DNA from: Pseudisothecium myosuroides
Lineage: Eukaryota; Streptophyta; Bryopsida; Hypnales; Lembophyllaceae
Assembly (NCBI GenBank): GCA_951799445.1
Contig: OX637292.1
Coordinates: 22,881,296 to 22,945,295, forward strand
DNA: 64,000 bases
Direction of reading: 5' to 3'
The position numbers and the translations under genes were made by a program. Below the pieces are notes generated by a model that saw nothing but the letters and a program-made list of their open reading frames with translations, did no database searches and was not told the DNA's origin. Positions 23,356 to 35,794 of this stretch are shown one piece after another (within the stretch, counting starts at the first letter, position 1; the number at the start of each line of letters is the position of its first letter).

Positions 23356-26300
23356 TTAAAAACTACACTTTCTTCATTGCAAACTTATTACATTTATTGT
23401 CTCAAAAAATGCTGCAACATGCCTAAATGTAATAAGATGATTGGAGAATAAAATATGAAAGAAACCACAATCTTTTTCTCAAAAACAAATACATATGGCC
23501 ATGATAAGTTTACCATAAAATTTAGTGATTTGAATTGAGGCTAGAGTCTAAAAATCATAGAAGTCAGAAAATTAACAAAATTGCAATTATGTGACTACAA
23601 AATTACTACACTGTCGCTTAAAAACATCCTCCTTGGTCTTTTTTCTCGTCTTTTTTTGAAAAATATTGGAGATACAAACTACAACTAGACTCTAGCATTA
23701 TAATTTCAAATCCTATGAACACTCTATTTTTAGATTAGATCTCTTGAAATTCCAAAAAACAATAGTTTGAACCTCTTATACCATTTTCTTAGAATTTTGG
23801 CAATATGTTCTTTCTATTGTCATAGCAACCCAAAAAATACAATCAATTCTTTGAAATGCATAACTGAAATCATTTTAGGCACACAATGGTGTATAATGCC
23901 TATCTTTTTCTTGAATGTAGCTTTCATACTTACTAACGACAATGGATTCAAAAATTTTAATGAGTACAAATAGAACTTGATTATTTTCCAAGTTTCACGG
24001 CATTTCTTGAGCTTGTTTACTTTGGTAAAAACTCTTGTTTTCCAATATAATATTAAGCATGAAAAACTTAAGTTTAATGATCAATAATAAACATGAATGG
24101 CCTACAGAATCAAAGTTGAGCCTTACATATTGATTAGAAACATGAATGGTCTTCATTTTGGGTACAATTCGGTTTTGTGTACACACCAATATTAGAAGGA
24201 GACTTTGGAGACTTTGCTATCGATAGGAAGTGGGTCATCAACTTTACCATGGAAGAACTTTTCTACTTAGATGGAATTCATGTGCTTTACTAATCAATAA
24301 CTTCTAGAGAGTATTTGGATTTATGTTATAGGAATCAATCATCCTACAATTGACCTCTTAAATTCCTTTGGTAACTTAATGAAAACCAAATTCCTATACA
24401 AACTCCATTTGCCAATCCCATATTGTCTACAAGTTCCTTTGTGTACACTTAGCATTATTCCATTGATAACCTTTAGGTCTAATAATCTAAATTTTTTTAA
24501 TCTATTAATTTATAAAGTATAATTTTACAAAACTATTATTTTTAATTAAAAAAATAAAAATATATAGATTTTAAGATTTCAACTAGGGCTCCATTGCTAT
24601 TTGCGCTACCAGAGACGCTCGATTGAAGGTTTTGGGCCCTATTTGGGGGTTGAGAGACCTTGGCAATGGAAATTTTCACATAGATATTAAAGCCTAGAAA
24701 GCATTAGATTTTTTTATTGGAAATCAATTTTCTATTGATACTCTTTGGCTATTCATTTGTAATTTTACTTAAAATAAAGAAAAGTTTCTAAAATATTCAT
24801 TAGCAATTTGAAAAAATGAATTTACAATTATGGAAAGCTAATTTTCTAATTTTAAAATGACACAATAAAAATATGCACCATGATGTTTGATACTAAAATA
24901 TAAACCTAGAGAGATTTTGAAAAAATTTAGCATCAATTACATTTAATATGAATTGTTTCACTTTTTAGTTTAAAACTAATGGTAGTTTTATTCAAAAAAT
25001 TCCAAAATAATGCGGAATTCTTACAATTAGTAGAAGATATGTAATCACATCTTTAAAAAACAAATACAAAAAATCACATTTATAGATACTTGCAAAATGA
25101 AGTTTGAAAAAATAATTATAGGCTCAACCTTTAAAGGTCGAAAGTCTCTAAATTCAATTGACATAGAAGTCTTGGCAATTGTGAACTTATTATATTGATC
25201 TCCATATTTGTCAATATAGAAACCCCAAAGATCCAAACCTACGGATGTAAAGTAGATCCTTTCAATTTTTATATTTTTTCAAATCCAAATTCGAATCCAA
25301 ATTTTTATGGCCTTTATTTAGGAAATTAATTGAATCCCTAAAGTATCCATTACTTCTCTCAAAAAACTTTTCAACTTCCTCAATTGAAAAGACATTGAAT
25401 TTTTTATAGATCCAAGGATCCATAATTGTAAAATAGACCCTTCCAATCCTTATTTTTTTTCTTTTTTAATTCCAAATTTGTCTTGGCTTCATTTTGCTAT
25501 TTTCATATTAACTTCATTCCACCATTTTTGTCCTAGATTCATTTCATTTTAGTCATGGTACCTCAAAAAGCATCCCGTGGTTGCAAAGCAAATCCTACAT
25601 ATGACAATAGAAAAATCGTAAAGGTCATCACTAGAATTATTCAATATTTCAAACTAGGACTCTGCTATTCTTTGCACCACTATTGACGCTTGAGTGAAGT
25701 TTTTTGGGCCCCATACATGGTTGGGAGACCTTATGATGGAAATTTTCACACGGACATATGAGCATTGAAAGTATGGTTGGTGATATAGGCTTTGAAAAAC
25801 TTCATGAACCTCCCTTTGTCAATGAATTGTCAATGCACCTCACCTTATAGCCCTACCTATTTATGCAATTAGAGCTATCCTCAAAGCTACCACGTTAGAG
25901 TCTACTTGGCGCCTATTGGGTGCATTTGAAGCCACAGCTAATTTAATGGAATGAAGCTAGGACAAAAATGATTTATGAGGATTCTTATTCAAAGATTTTT
26001 TATTTCCAAAATCTTGAGGATTTTTATACAAGATTTTGTTTTTCTTAAACTATGTACCTTAACTATACATCTAAACCATTGTTGTTGCCACTACGTAAGT
26101 TACCTTAGGCTTAGTTCTCTCCTGGTTACAATGGATGCAACAATGCTTAGTGTTGGCACCACCTTTTAAGCCATAACTTACATATATACTTTTGATTGTC
26201 ATTATGTCTATAGGCACATGCCATTCTAATTTAAAGTTGCCATCTGATACACTCAGAAATTGACCAACTTCGTGTGACGCTATTAGTGCTGGAAGGTCAA

Positions 26301-27455
26301 TTTGGTTTCCACTTCAAGACAACATGACTTTCTTTTGGAACTTGGAAACTGCAAATCAACCAAATCTTGCGTTTTGAATGTATATAAAAGCACTCTAGAA
26401 TGTTAGGTATTATTCTTGGATCTAGAGCTCAATTCATTAATGTAATCGAGATTCTTTCAACTTTTTCTTGTAGATAATTTTGACCTCATTAAACTTTAGG
26501 ACAAAAATCAGTGGTTAACTCTAGGTGCAAAAATCATGGTTCAATAGATCACGGCATACTTTGAATCTCAATTGTATGGACAAAGCTTTAGTGTCGTAGT
26601 TTAGTTGTTATAGCTAGAAGCTTCAGTTATCACAATGTAATTTACCTACAGTCCTAAAGTTGAACTTTGATATTATACAATGTAATGTTGCTTGAATTCT
26701 GATTGACCTAATTCAACGTTGCATCAAGTACTTCATGGTTTGGAGAGCATATCTTCAGGTATAAAACCATGAAGTCGTACCATTGTTTGCATCACTATTG
26801 AACTTTGATGAAAAATGAATTCTTCTACTATAGTTGATCGAGCTTCATTTCACTGGCCCCTTTACTTTACAACTTCTTGTGGAGGAGTATGATAATGTTC
26901 TCAATATGCCAATGCTTTTCGATTAGCTCTTCTAGCTTCTCATTCATCTCCAAGCGTAGTTGCTTGACTTGGTTTGCATTTGGCAAATAGTGCATCCTAA
27001 TTCTAAACCCCACTAGTTTGGTTGCAAGGTAGTTGTATGGATGAGCATTCCAATAAACCGGTTACAAAGATGCATGTTTTAAGAAAATGTTGGCATTAGA
27101 AAGGCTCTAGGTCACAAATGGTGATGTCTTTTCACAATTTTTTTGGCCCAAAATACTTAACAATTTGATTATGAAGACATTTGTGTAGTTGGTTTGAGAA
27201 CTTTCAACTTTTAATATAAATATAAGACTTTTGAAGCATAGTATATGGACTGTCCCACTTAAAAACACACATTATATAGAGACTTTTTTGAAAATATAGA
27301 TATATTTAAATGTTTTTTAGTGACTTTGTTAGGGGTGCTCTAAAAGTTTTACTTGAGTGAAATGCTTTCTATATTATGAGAATTTAAAAAAAAATAGAAT
27401 TAGAAACTTTTTTGTAGGAAACATAAAGGTCTAATTTGAAGGACTTTTTTTATAA

Positions 27456-27456
<1 letters not shown>

Positions 27457-27493
<37 letters not shown>
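27457..27493. repeat. (TAA)n microsatellite
   Basis: About 12 TAA units. Copy B at 58857-58880 has only a degraded AT-rich equivalent, so the array grew after the duplication. Confidence 0.9.
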
Positions 27494-27895
27494 TTCTTAT
27501 TCTTATTATTTTATTTTCTATTATTTTTTATTCTAGAAGATTGAGGAGGGCTGTCTTTCACTTTGAATTCTTTTCTATTTATTTTCAATGTAGCAGTCAT
27601 TAAAGTAAACAATTGGAAGTGACATCACTAAGCATATGGTGATATGTGCTTCTAATTCAAAGTTGGGCCCCAATAAGTGAGGATGGAGATCATAAACTTT
27701 CTAATGAAAGAGCCAATGCGGAAATGGATAGTCAACCACATGGTCAATGATGAAAGGATGCCTTGTGATTTATAGTAAGGCATCGGGTGCCGCTTTTGAG
27801 ACATTCATCCATACAACTACCCCTCACCCTTGAATTTCTTCCAAAAAACAATATAACCGTCTCTAATGATGCTAGTAATATCAGGTACTTCTAAC

Positions 27896-28093
27896 CATAG
27901 TTGTCACATTGGACGGACCGTCCGTTCAAACCATCCGATATGTCCACCTGTCCGAGACATCTAGTAACCGTAACTTGCCCAATGTGACTACTTTAAGGTA
28001 ATCACATTGTTTGTCTAGTTTGTTCAGACAATCTAAAATATCCGCCCATCCAGGACGTTTAGTGATTATAAGCTGCCCAATGTGACAACAATA
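27896..28093. mobile_element. hAT-like miniature element, internally dimeric (198 bp)
   Basis: It is present in copy A and absent from copy B near 59300. The ends CATAGTTGTCACATTGG and the complement of CCAATGTGACAACAATA are inverted repeats. An 8-bp duplication is possible but diverged (CTTCTAAC against TCTTTGAC, with CCTCGAAC at the empty site). The interior is two head-to-tail half units, each running from CACATTG to GCCCAATGTGAC or similar. Confidence 0.65.
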
Positions 28094-28366
28094 TCTTTGA
28101 CACTACTTTTGGATCCACATTTTTTTTATTTCCTCAAGGTAGTAATTGACATATTGCTTGCCTATGAAACCCATCGAGAGTGCATCAAGCATAGACTTGA
28201 CTTCTAACACTACACAACCGGGTTGCTTAAACCGCAATGCATGAGAATACGACGTCCATGCTACAGATTTTTAATCTGCGGCAACTTAGCAAGTATAGTT
28301 GGTGCTGCTCTTATTAGTGTTTAATACGGAGAACATAAAGTAGCCAAGCAGGCTAAGCTGTTGGCC

Positions 28367-28880
28367 AAGGAAGAAATACATGCAATTAAATTGGACATAG
28401 CAACAGCCAAGGCGCATGTTGCTAAGTTCAATGCCAGATTAGCTATCTTTCGTGCGCGTCTCAATACAACGGAAGACCTTCATGCGTCCCCCAAAAGACC
28501 TTGTAGCCTCAATGTACTTTAGGAGCTTGTCTTAGTGTGGAGGAAATACAGACAATTAAATTGAACATAGCAATAGCTAAGGCGCATGTTGCTATGTTCA
28601 ATGCAAGATTGGCTACTTTTCGTGCGCGTCTCAATACAACAAAAGCCCTTAATGTGTTCAAAGAGTTACCTTGCAGCCTCAACATACTTTGAAGAGCTTG
28701 TTTTAGTGGGGAGGAAATACAGACAGTGAGACAGTTAAACTAGTAACAGCCAAGACACATGTTGTTATATTCAATGCAAGATTTATTGCTTTTCGTGCAC
28801 GTCTCAATACGACGGAAAGCCCTTCATGTGTCCAAAAAGTGATCTTGTAGCCTCAACATACTTTTAGGAGCTTATCTTAA
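28367..28880 (+). repeat. About 170-bp tandem repeat, three units
   Basis: Units begin GGAAATACAGACA or variants near 28370, 28537 and 28711, and each contains GCGCGTCTCAATAC and GGAGCTTGTCTTAGTG-like blocks. The first unit can be read as ATAKAHVAKFNARL on the plus strand, and related words persist in copy B near 59950. It may be a decayed repeated coding unit. Confidence 0.7.
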
Positions 28881-29140
28881 GGCAGACAAGGGTGGACGTT
28901 GTTTTGGTTCGGAGGCTAGGGATGCTTGGCTGGCTAGCTGGGGTTTGGTTCTTGCTTCATTACTAAAATTTTGTGTGAAAAAAGAAGGTCTTGTACAATA
29001 GTTTGACCTCTAATGAGTGCTCTTGATTTTTTTTAAGCAAATAATTTACTATAAATATTTATTAGCTACCTCTAATATTATTTTTGGATTTTTTCAATTT
29101 CACATTCTTTTAATTTCCTCAAGGTAATAATTGACATATT

Positions 29141-30185
29141 ACTTGCCTATCAAACCCATTGAAAGTGCATCAAGCACGGAGTTGATCTTAGTCTTAGACA
29201 CTGTCCACTAAAAAGATGACATTTAGTCTGGCCCTGCCTGGCTCCCCCACCTCAGGAAAATACAAGATCCTCCGATAAATTTGGCAGAAAATGCAAACCC
29301 CCTCCCAAGCCGTCGATTCTAAAAGATGAACAAAATAATGCTCACCGTCGACCTCCACCGCACTGTGGAGCTCGTAGTGCCGTTGATGTTCTGTACCATT
29401 GAGGTTTTCTCAGTTGGGCGCCCTGTTAGGGTTCGGCTATTGCTGTGTGTCTGTTTTCTGCTTGCATGGGTTCGTTTGTAGGGTTCGTAACAATTGTGTT
29501 CTCAATTCTATTAATTGCCGTCGACTCTCCCTCATTGATTTCCTGCGTGAGTATGTTTGCTACTCCAACAGCGTCGTGTGCAACTCAGCCCAGCAGCAGG
29601 TGGAGTAAGAGCCTTTTGCAATTGAAGTTGTGTATATTTTAATTTCAGTAAGCCTTTTGCAATTGAAGTTGTGAATATTTTAATATCTAGAAAGGTAATT
29701 TTAATATTGGACTTGAACTTTTTGGTTGCTTTTAAATTGACAAGAAGACAAAGCTACAACATTTCTACAATGTAGGTCTTCCTACCTTATATAAATTAGC
29801 AAAAGCAATTTCTAATTTTAAAAACTTAAAAACTTAATTTTTGATTTCGACTTGAGAAGGAAGTCCACCCTCATAAAGGCATGTAATTCACTTGTAAAAA
29901 AATAAAATAATTAAAAAAAAAACAAAAAAAAAACTCCATATAGTTATAATGACCAAATGGAGCTTAGACATTGAAAATTATTGCTACTTAGTATCTCTTC
30001 AAATAACAAGTATACAATAATCACTAATAATGTGACAAGTGTCTCCATTTTCTCAAAATTAAATATGTAGTTGGAGTTGGTTTCACTAATAAGACCTCTA
30101 AAACTCTATGTGGAACTTGAAATGAATAGACTCGTCATTTATGCCATCCTCAAAATTATTTCTTGTTTGTATATATGTATGCTAA
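29141..30185. other. Intergenic; GC-richer island at 29220-29620
   Basis: A short open frame from ATG 29325 (47 codons, MNKIMLTVDLHRTVELVVPL at its start) and two overlapping frames at 29399-29642 sit in a GC-richer island. No family is recognised; a captured first exon is possible. A 40-bp tandem duplication (AGCCTTTTGCAATTGAAGTT) lies at 29608-29688. Confidence 0.4.
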
Positions 30186-31080
30186 ATATTCTAAAATGTC
30201 ATGAAAGAGATGCTGATAATAAAGGAGTATAAGTGAAAACATGACTTTTGTCATAATACCATCAACCTTGAAATGACACCAAGGCTAAACTATGTCCTTT
30301 GGATATCCTTTTACATGAGCAGACTCTTCACTCATTACATCTTTAATTATTTCACGCGAGCTGGATATTCTAAAATGTCATTAACCCCTAAAGTCTAGAG
30401 GCCATTTTTCTGTCAAAAACCACTCAAAACTGCCATTTCTGCTGCATTCACCCAAGAAAGAAAAAAAAACATTTATAAAAAGAATCAAACCATATGATCT
30501 TGTACTTCACTTGTCTAAGATCATGTGGTAAAAATTTCGTCAAATTTGACCACAAGGATTGGAAGATATTAGCAATCAAAGTTGGACAAAAAGTTTTTTT
30601 CAAGAATATCCTTAGATTGCCCAAAAAACAAGATTGTCCATAACTTTCTCATCACTAGTCAAAATAGAATGAATCAAAGTTTTACATGTAGACAAAAATA
30701 TAATAATTTAGGAATTTTTTATTTTTTTGACTTTTTATTATTTTTTTTGGGTTGCCCGTCGACCTTTGTTTTTTGCTTTTTGTGCCATAACTTTTGCTTT
30801 TGTGCACCGATTGAAATAAAAATTATATTCCTAAGAAGCTTATGTATTTTTCTAGCCTTACAAAAAAATTTAGAAAATTATGATGAATACTGAGACCGTA
30901 TGAGCGTACCCGAAGTCATATTTTGGCCTCCATAGGACCAATGGGACTTTAGGGCTTAAAGAAACGATGTAAATGTAGTGGTTTGAATGAAACTAAGGCC
31001 ATTATTATAACATCATTAACCTTGAAATGACAGCAAGACCAATTTGTGTTCTTTGGATGACTTTTGGACGGATGACAAAG
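30186..31080. repeat. About 180-bp tandem duplication, second unit split by a TTAA element
   Basis: Unit 1 (30186-30364) and unit 2 (from 30365) both start ATTCTAAAATGTCA and later share AACCTTGAAATGACA. Unit 1 reads GTCATGAAAGA where unit 2 reads GTCATTAA, the element, then TTAAAGAAA. This gives a near-perfect empty site. Confidence 0.7.
30385..30955. mobile_element. TTAA-flanked CCC...GGG element, copy 2 (571 bp)
   Basis: It begins CCCCTAAAGTCTAGAGG and ends GACTTTAGGGC, with TTAA on both sides (30381-30384 and 30956-30959). The interior matches copies 1 and 4 in the opposite orientation (TTGCCCAAAAAACAAGATTG). Confidence 0.8.
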
Positions 31081-31955
31081 AAGATTGAAAATAAGTTTTT
31101 CATCCCATTTTTCTAATAGTTTCTTAAATGAATTTACACTAATGATTTTGGAAATTCCCTCATGGTACTATTGTTGACTTTTTTTGTAGAAAAAGAGCCT
31201 AATCTACTAATCACCTATACTTTGCCCACTTCAAATTCCTTGGTTTTGACTTGAATTTATTCATAAAATGATGTTTTTTGAATTTGAGCCCAATTAATGA
31301 AACAAAGTTCATCACATCTAGTTTCTATTGCAATTTGAAATATTAAATTTAAATGAAAAATAATTTAAAGTTGAATGTTGGGCATATAACCATGGTCTAC
31401 TAATTTTCTAATTATAGAAAGCATAGAAATTTGAATTATAACATGATCTTTTACATTATTATGTACACTGGTAAAAAAAAATCGGATTTGGATTCTTTTG
31501 AAATCTTTTGTATTTGATGTGAATTTCCTTTACTTTTCCTTCAAAAATTCACAATAATTCCAAAATTTTACAGCAAAATCTAAAAATATTAGGACTTGTA
31601 GAAGACATGTGATTTCCTCTACAAAAAATAAATATAAAAAAATTCTTTCAGAAATGAAAACTACAAAACACCTGGCTGAACAAAAGGAGCATCAAGATAA
31701 CAAAGCTCTAGAAGAGCAATGAAAATCACCAGGATTCATGTCAAGTTCATGTGTGAGAAAACCTCATCAGAGATGCAAACATCAAACAGAGGTTTGTAGC
31801 AGGAAGGAGAATTCTCTTCTCCCAGTTGTAAGAAGAAATTAATGGGAGACAGCTTCAACAGAGCGCCAACTTATATAACAACCTAACCCTGAATTGAAGA
31901 AATCAGTTGAAAACTGTTTTCGTTGATGTGTATATTTTCATTGAGCACCAATGAA
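31081..31955. other. AT-rich stretch downstream of the sigma pseudogene
   Basis: No gene or transposon end recognised. The last part could hold the 3' untranslated region of the minus-strand sigma pseudogene. Confidence 0.4.
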
Positions 31956-32066
31956 TCAGATGCCTTTCACATCTAGATACTCCAGTAAACTGGTATTTCG
32001 ACCGGGCTGCCTGAGCTTGCGCATGGCTTCAGCCTCAATTTGTCTTATCCTTTCTTGAGTTACTTT

Positions 32067-32378
32067 ATGGTCAATTTCGTTAAAATGGCATATGAAATTC
32101 GCCATTTTTCCAGAATGGCGGATTCAATTCCTTCTTTAGCCCTATAAAGTCTAGGACAAGTGTACATTGCTAACATCTAGGTCAGTTTTAGATTTCAGAA
32201 ATCTAGGACTAACATAGATATTAGACCAAGCAGTTTGAAAAATTTAGGATCATTATAGATTTCAGAAATCTAGTACTGGTATAAATTTTGGGACAGAAAA
32301 AAAAGTTCAGATTGGGCGCTTTGAACTGCTGAAAGTGCCAAATTACCGGAATGCTGCCATTTTAACGAAATTGCCCAT
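32067..32378. mobile_element. 312-bp terminal-inverted-repeat element in the sigma region 4 exon
   Basis: The ends are 24-bp inverted repeats: ATGGTCAATTTCGTTAAAAT on the left (first 20 bases), matched by ATTTTAACGAAATTGCCCAT on the right. CTTT flanks both sides (32063-32066 and 32379-32382). Removing the element and one CTTT joins the frame between GIGLFFK and VTQERIRQ exactly, which confirms both the ends and the 4-bp duplication. Inside, the palindrome AGATTTCAGAAATCT occurs twice. No coding region; superfamily undetermined. Confidence 0.85.
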
Positions 32379-35300
32379 CTTTGAAAAATAGGCCTATTCC
32401 TTCTAAAGTCTTGGATTGTCCATCGTCAAATCCAAACCGCATTCAAAGAACGTCCCTCTCTCATGGATTGAGAGCGCGTAACACTCGCTCTACATCCTGT
32501 TTCAGCAATTGCTTCACAATGCCATCCACAGGTGACTCGACGCCTTTGTCAGCAACCGACTCCTGAGAAGACGAGGACTTTGAATCAGAAAACGCAATCA
32601 AACCAGCAGCTTACTTGAATCAGGACAAGGCAAAAGAATTCCAGCATTTTGAACCTCATCAAAGTATAATCTTTGACAGTGATCATAAACCCTAAACTCA
32701 TGGATTTGGATGTCCAAATTGAATAATCAGAATATGAAAATTGTAATTCGGATTAGGCCAAATTTTGCATCACCAGAATCAGGTGAAGAACATTGCAAGT
32801 GTTGGTCGGAAAATAAATAAAACTGGACAAAAGAAAGTCTCCATATAAATGCTAACAGAACATGAGGCCCAATTTGGTCCTCAGAGGGTTTAAGAAGTTT
32901 GAAACCATACCCCAACCATGGTAGTCCCCTCTTCCCCTCTGGTCCACTCCATCGAATTTAGGGCCCTAGCTGCTTTCACTATTTTTTGCAACTTTTCCAC
33001 ACTCAAACCAATCAGCTCAGACACTTCTGCATCAAGAGGTTTCTGCCCATGCTTAATAACCAATGCCCTCTTAGATTTGTTGACAAGTGAGATGACTTCT
33101 TGTATATGAACTTGAAAATAAAAACCACGACACTAAGTATAAGATTTCATGGCCATATCCCAGCAGCAAATCAAAGTGTTCGATAGAGATGGATGAACAT
33201 GCTCTTGACATGGAACCACAACAAAACTTTGCTTTTTATTTGACTGAGGTGACCTTTTGAGATGAAACTTCCACGAGTAAAAACAATAATACTTCCACAC
33301 TGAGATGTCGTAACTTTAACATTGTTCTACTAAATGAGTTCAATACTAGGAGCATATAACAAGTCCAAGAGAAACTCATTGGTAAACGAATAGTCCTCGA
33401 TTGATCCGCAATGGACCGTGTGATGGCCTACGCAATCCACCAATATGCATAAGTATTAAACTTAAAACCTTTGTCAGGATCGAATTTCTCAGCTCCCCTC
33501 ATCAAGCCTAGGCTTCCTTCTTGAACCAAAGAAGCAAAGCAGGCATATAATCGCCAATTCAGGATAAACATCCATTCATGTCAAGGAATTCATTTGCAGG
33601 TTTTGATTGATGTAATAGAATCGAACAATACATGCGTTAACATTACATTGGAAAGTCGACCAAAAGTAGAAGAATTGAGGTTGAGATGAACATATGTATA
33701 TATCCAGATATTTGGTATCAGACCTGAATTAAGTCTTGAAAAGTCACACCTCGATCCTGGTAGTCTGGGGCTATGGAGACAACCAACAGCAAATAATTTG
33801 ACTTTACCATCTTTTCCTTCGACAATCGACCCTCTTCAACTCGCAGTTCAAAAGCATTATGCTCCATTCACAAGGAACATTTTTTGAATTCCCTATGGGC
33901 ATTGTCCTGAAAATCCCCTCCAAGGAAACATAAAAGTGTAGGAAATTGATGTTCACAGGGAATGTGGCCTTCATAGGAAAATGTGAGATAGGAATTTTAT
34001 TAAGGGGAAATCTATGCAATTTTTAGTGTTATTAGAAGATGTCCCCACCTCCAAATTAACTCAATTTCTGAAATTCAATATTCTAGAATGTAGATTTATG
34101 TCTCTAAAATCTAAATTTAATATAGATTTCAATGCGCAAAATCAATACTATTTGTAGACTTTGGAGTCTCAAATCTAACTAATAGGAAGATTTTAAATTT
34201 CAATCTCATTGATTTGTACATTTCAGAATTTTTGATATAGATCCTTTCTAGATTTTAGGAGTTCAAAATATTAGTAATATGTAGATTTCGTTTGTTTAAA
34301 CATTTTTAAATTTCATATATTATAAAATTTCATAGATTTTTGAAGTATACAAACTCAAGAAAAACTAGATTTATGTGAATAGAATTCATTGTTTTAAGAA
34401 TTGACAACTTACAAGTCTTATGTGTCCTCCTTCATGGTACTCTTGACAATCTATATGGGACAATTGCATTTTGTATAATCTACCAAATATTAGGTGGAAA
34501 CAACAATGAAATGTGAGATGTGTGCAAAGTCTACCACTTTGGATTGCACACGGGGGATTTGGAGAGAATTTATGAAAATCCCTACAAAGAAAACCCACAA
34601 TTTTCTTCTATACAGGAATTCTTTCAAGATCCCTCCTTGATGACATTAGAATACTGGAAAACACGTAAACTGACAAAAACTAGCAGCAAAAAACTAGAAA
34701 AGCTCTCTCCTGTTTGTACCCCAGCCATGGTGCCCACTCTGTAACAAATCTGTAACTCTTTTCAATTCGCTGCCAAATGCTATAGTCCTAATGCGATCTC
34801 CAAGTCGTGCTCGCCTACACCTCCGAAGATGATTGAGCCTCGCATATCAGTAAATTGTCCCTCGCAAATGGAGCAGAAGAACCAGACAAAGCCGACGGCT
34901 GGCTGGGCGCGATGCCAACGAGGACAAACCCCAATGCGCGCCAAAACCCCTCCAAGGGTATCAAACCGGCCCTTGCCGGTGGTCTCGGTTGACCGATTTG
35001 GGCTCAGTTTCTCAAAAACATGATTTCGTTGCACGACATGATTCTTTTGGACACCCACGATGACACACAACATGTGGAACCACCATCGCCCCCCTCTGAG
35101 ACATCATTCCTGTACCCCCCTCCTTTCAGTACAATTTCCAGGGCAGTACACTTCGGATTTTGACCTTATTTGCTCAAAATAAGATTTTGGGTGCCATGAT
35201 TTTCGCCCATGGGGCGCTTACGGGTTAGGATCATCCCATTTCCAGGTCCAAGTTGCCTCAGCACTCTACATGTACATAGTGCCTCAACCTCTCCAAGCAT

Positions 35301-35693
35301 CTCATCATCTAGCTTAACCCCAAAAGGAACAGGAAGCCCAAATTTGGCCTTTTTCGTACTTCGGCTTTTTGCGGGGGTCATATGGGCACTATCTATTCTT
35401 CAATCTCTCTTAATTTATGACCAACGCATGCACTGAACATTCTTCACTAGTCATGTACAAACACTGAAATCTCGGTCATCGATAAGTTAATATCGCCAAA
35501 CTTTGTAGGACATGCAATACTAGTCATACATTGTCCAAAAAATGGGAAGAGAGTTCTCACTTGAATCTTTCGAGATAAAGCAACTTCTTCTAGTGCTGTT
35601 AGCAGTTTGGTTTTCCAGATGTCTCGCAAGTAAGCACAGACAGGGTCCGAAGGATCCTGCAAAATTTGGAGCTTCTTCGACTTTGGCGCAAAA

Positions 35694-35727
35694 GGTTCAA
35701 GGTTGCCACTGGTTCAAGGTCGCCACT
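35694..35727. repeat. 17-bp tandem duplication in the sigma region 1.2 exon
   Basis: GGTTCAAGGTTGCCACT is followed directly by GGTTCAAGGTCGCCACT. Seventeen is not a multiple of three, so it shifts the minus-strand frame and brings in a stop. Ignoring one unit restores an open frame upstream. Confidence 0.85.
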
Positions 35728-35794
35728 GCCCTTGTTGTTGCTCACCGCCTTCGCTCCCACCTCCTCACCCTCTCTCCTTTCCGCTTTGATCTGA

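Larger units (their letters stand above)
26174..28250 (-). pseudogene. Decayed unrecognised gene, copy A
   Basis: On the minus strand a frame near 28105-28230 contains LDALSMGFIGKQYVNYYLEE. Further along (27700-27890) there are traces of the block ending FWKKF, and near 26890-27030 a charged stretch with LEMNEKLEELIEKHWHIEN. The same blocks occur in copy B in the same order, with mainly third-position differences between the copies in the first block. I do not recognise the family. Confidence 0.4.
22889..29140. repeat. Segmental duplication, copy A
   Basis: This segment matches copy B (about 51590-60436) in the same order and orientation, for example 23461 with 53525, 24001 with 54001, 25975 with 56270, 26390 with 57225 and 28365 with 59555. 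Copy A is shorter because copy B has gained several insertions. It begins inside the TTAA element whose full version is at 50917-52273. It also contains a fragment of the sigma-factor gene. Confidence 0.9.
31956..35794 (-). pseudogene. Plastid sigma-70 factor gene, multi-exon, broken
   Basis: Five minus-strand blocks follow sigma-70 order. (1) 35794-35561: DPSDPVCAYLRDIWKTKLLT, region 1.2, ending CAA|GTGAGA. (2) about 33850-33724: region 2 with SKEKMVKS, LLVVSIA and YQDRGVTFQDLIQ|GT. (3) about 33530-33380: [33 protein letters not shown]. (4) about 33115-32926: region 3, with LVNKSKRALVIKHGQKPLDA and IGLSVEKLQKIVKAARA. (5) 32562-31956: region 4, LKQDVERVLRALNP and ERIRQIEAEAMRKLRQP, ending EYLDVKGI. 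Nuclear genes of this type encode promoter-recognition subunits of plastid-encoded RNA polymerase. Breaks: a stop in WWIA*AIT, two in region 4, a 17-bp duplication in block 1, a changed donor after block 3, and a 312-bp element in block 5. The N-terminal exons were not found. Confidence 0.9.

Noticed and set aside
26300..26480. Possible LTR promoter (GTATATAAAAGCACTC) in copies A and B
   Set aside because: TATA-like text and transcription-end-like text occur, but no paired LTR, primer site or target duplication could be identified.
30582..30893. 103-codon frame inside a TTAA element, possibly a transposase
   Set aside because: Rich in Phe, Asn and Lys from AT-rich DNA, not conserved in frame in the other copies, and no DDE motif.
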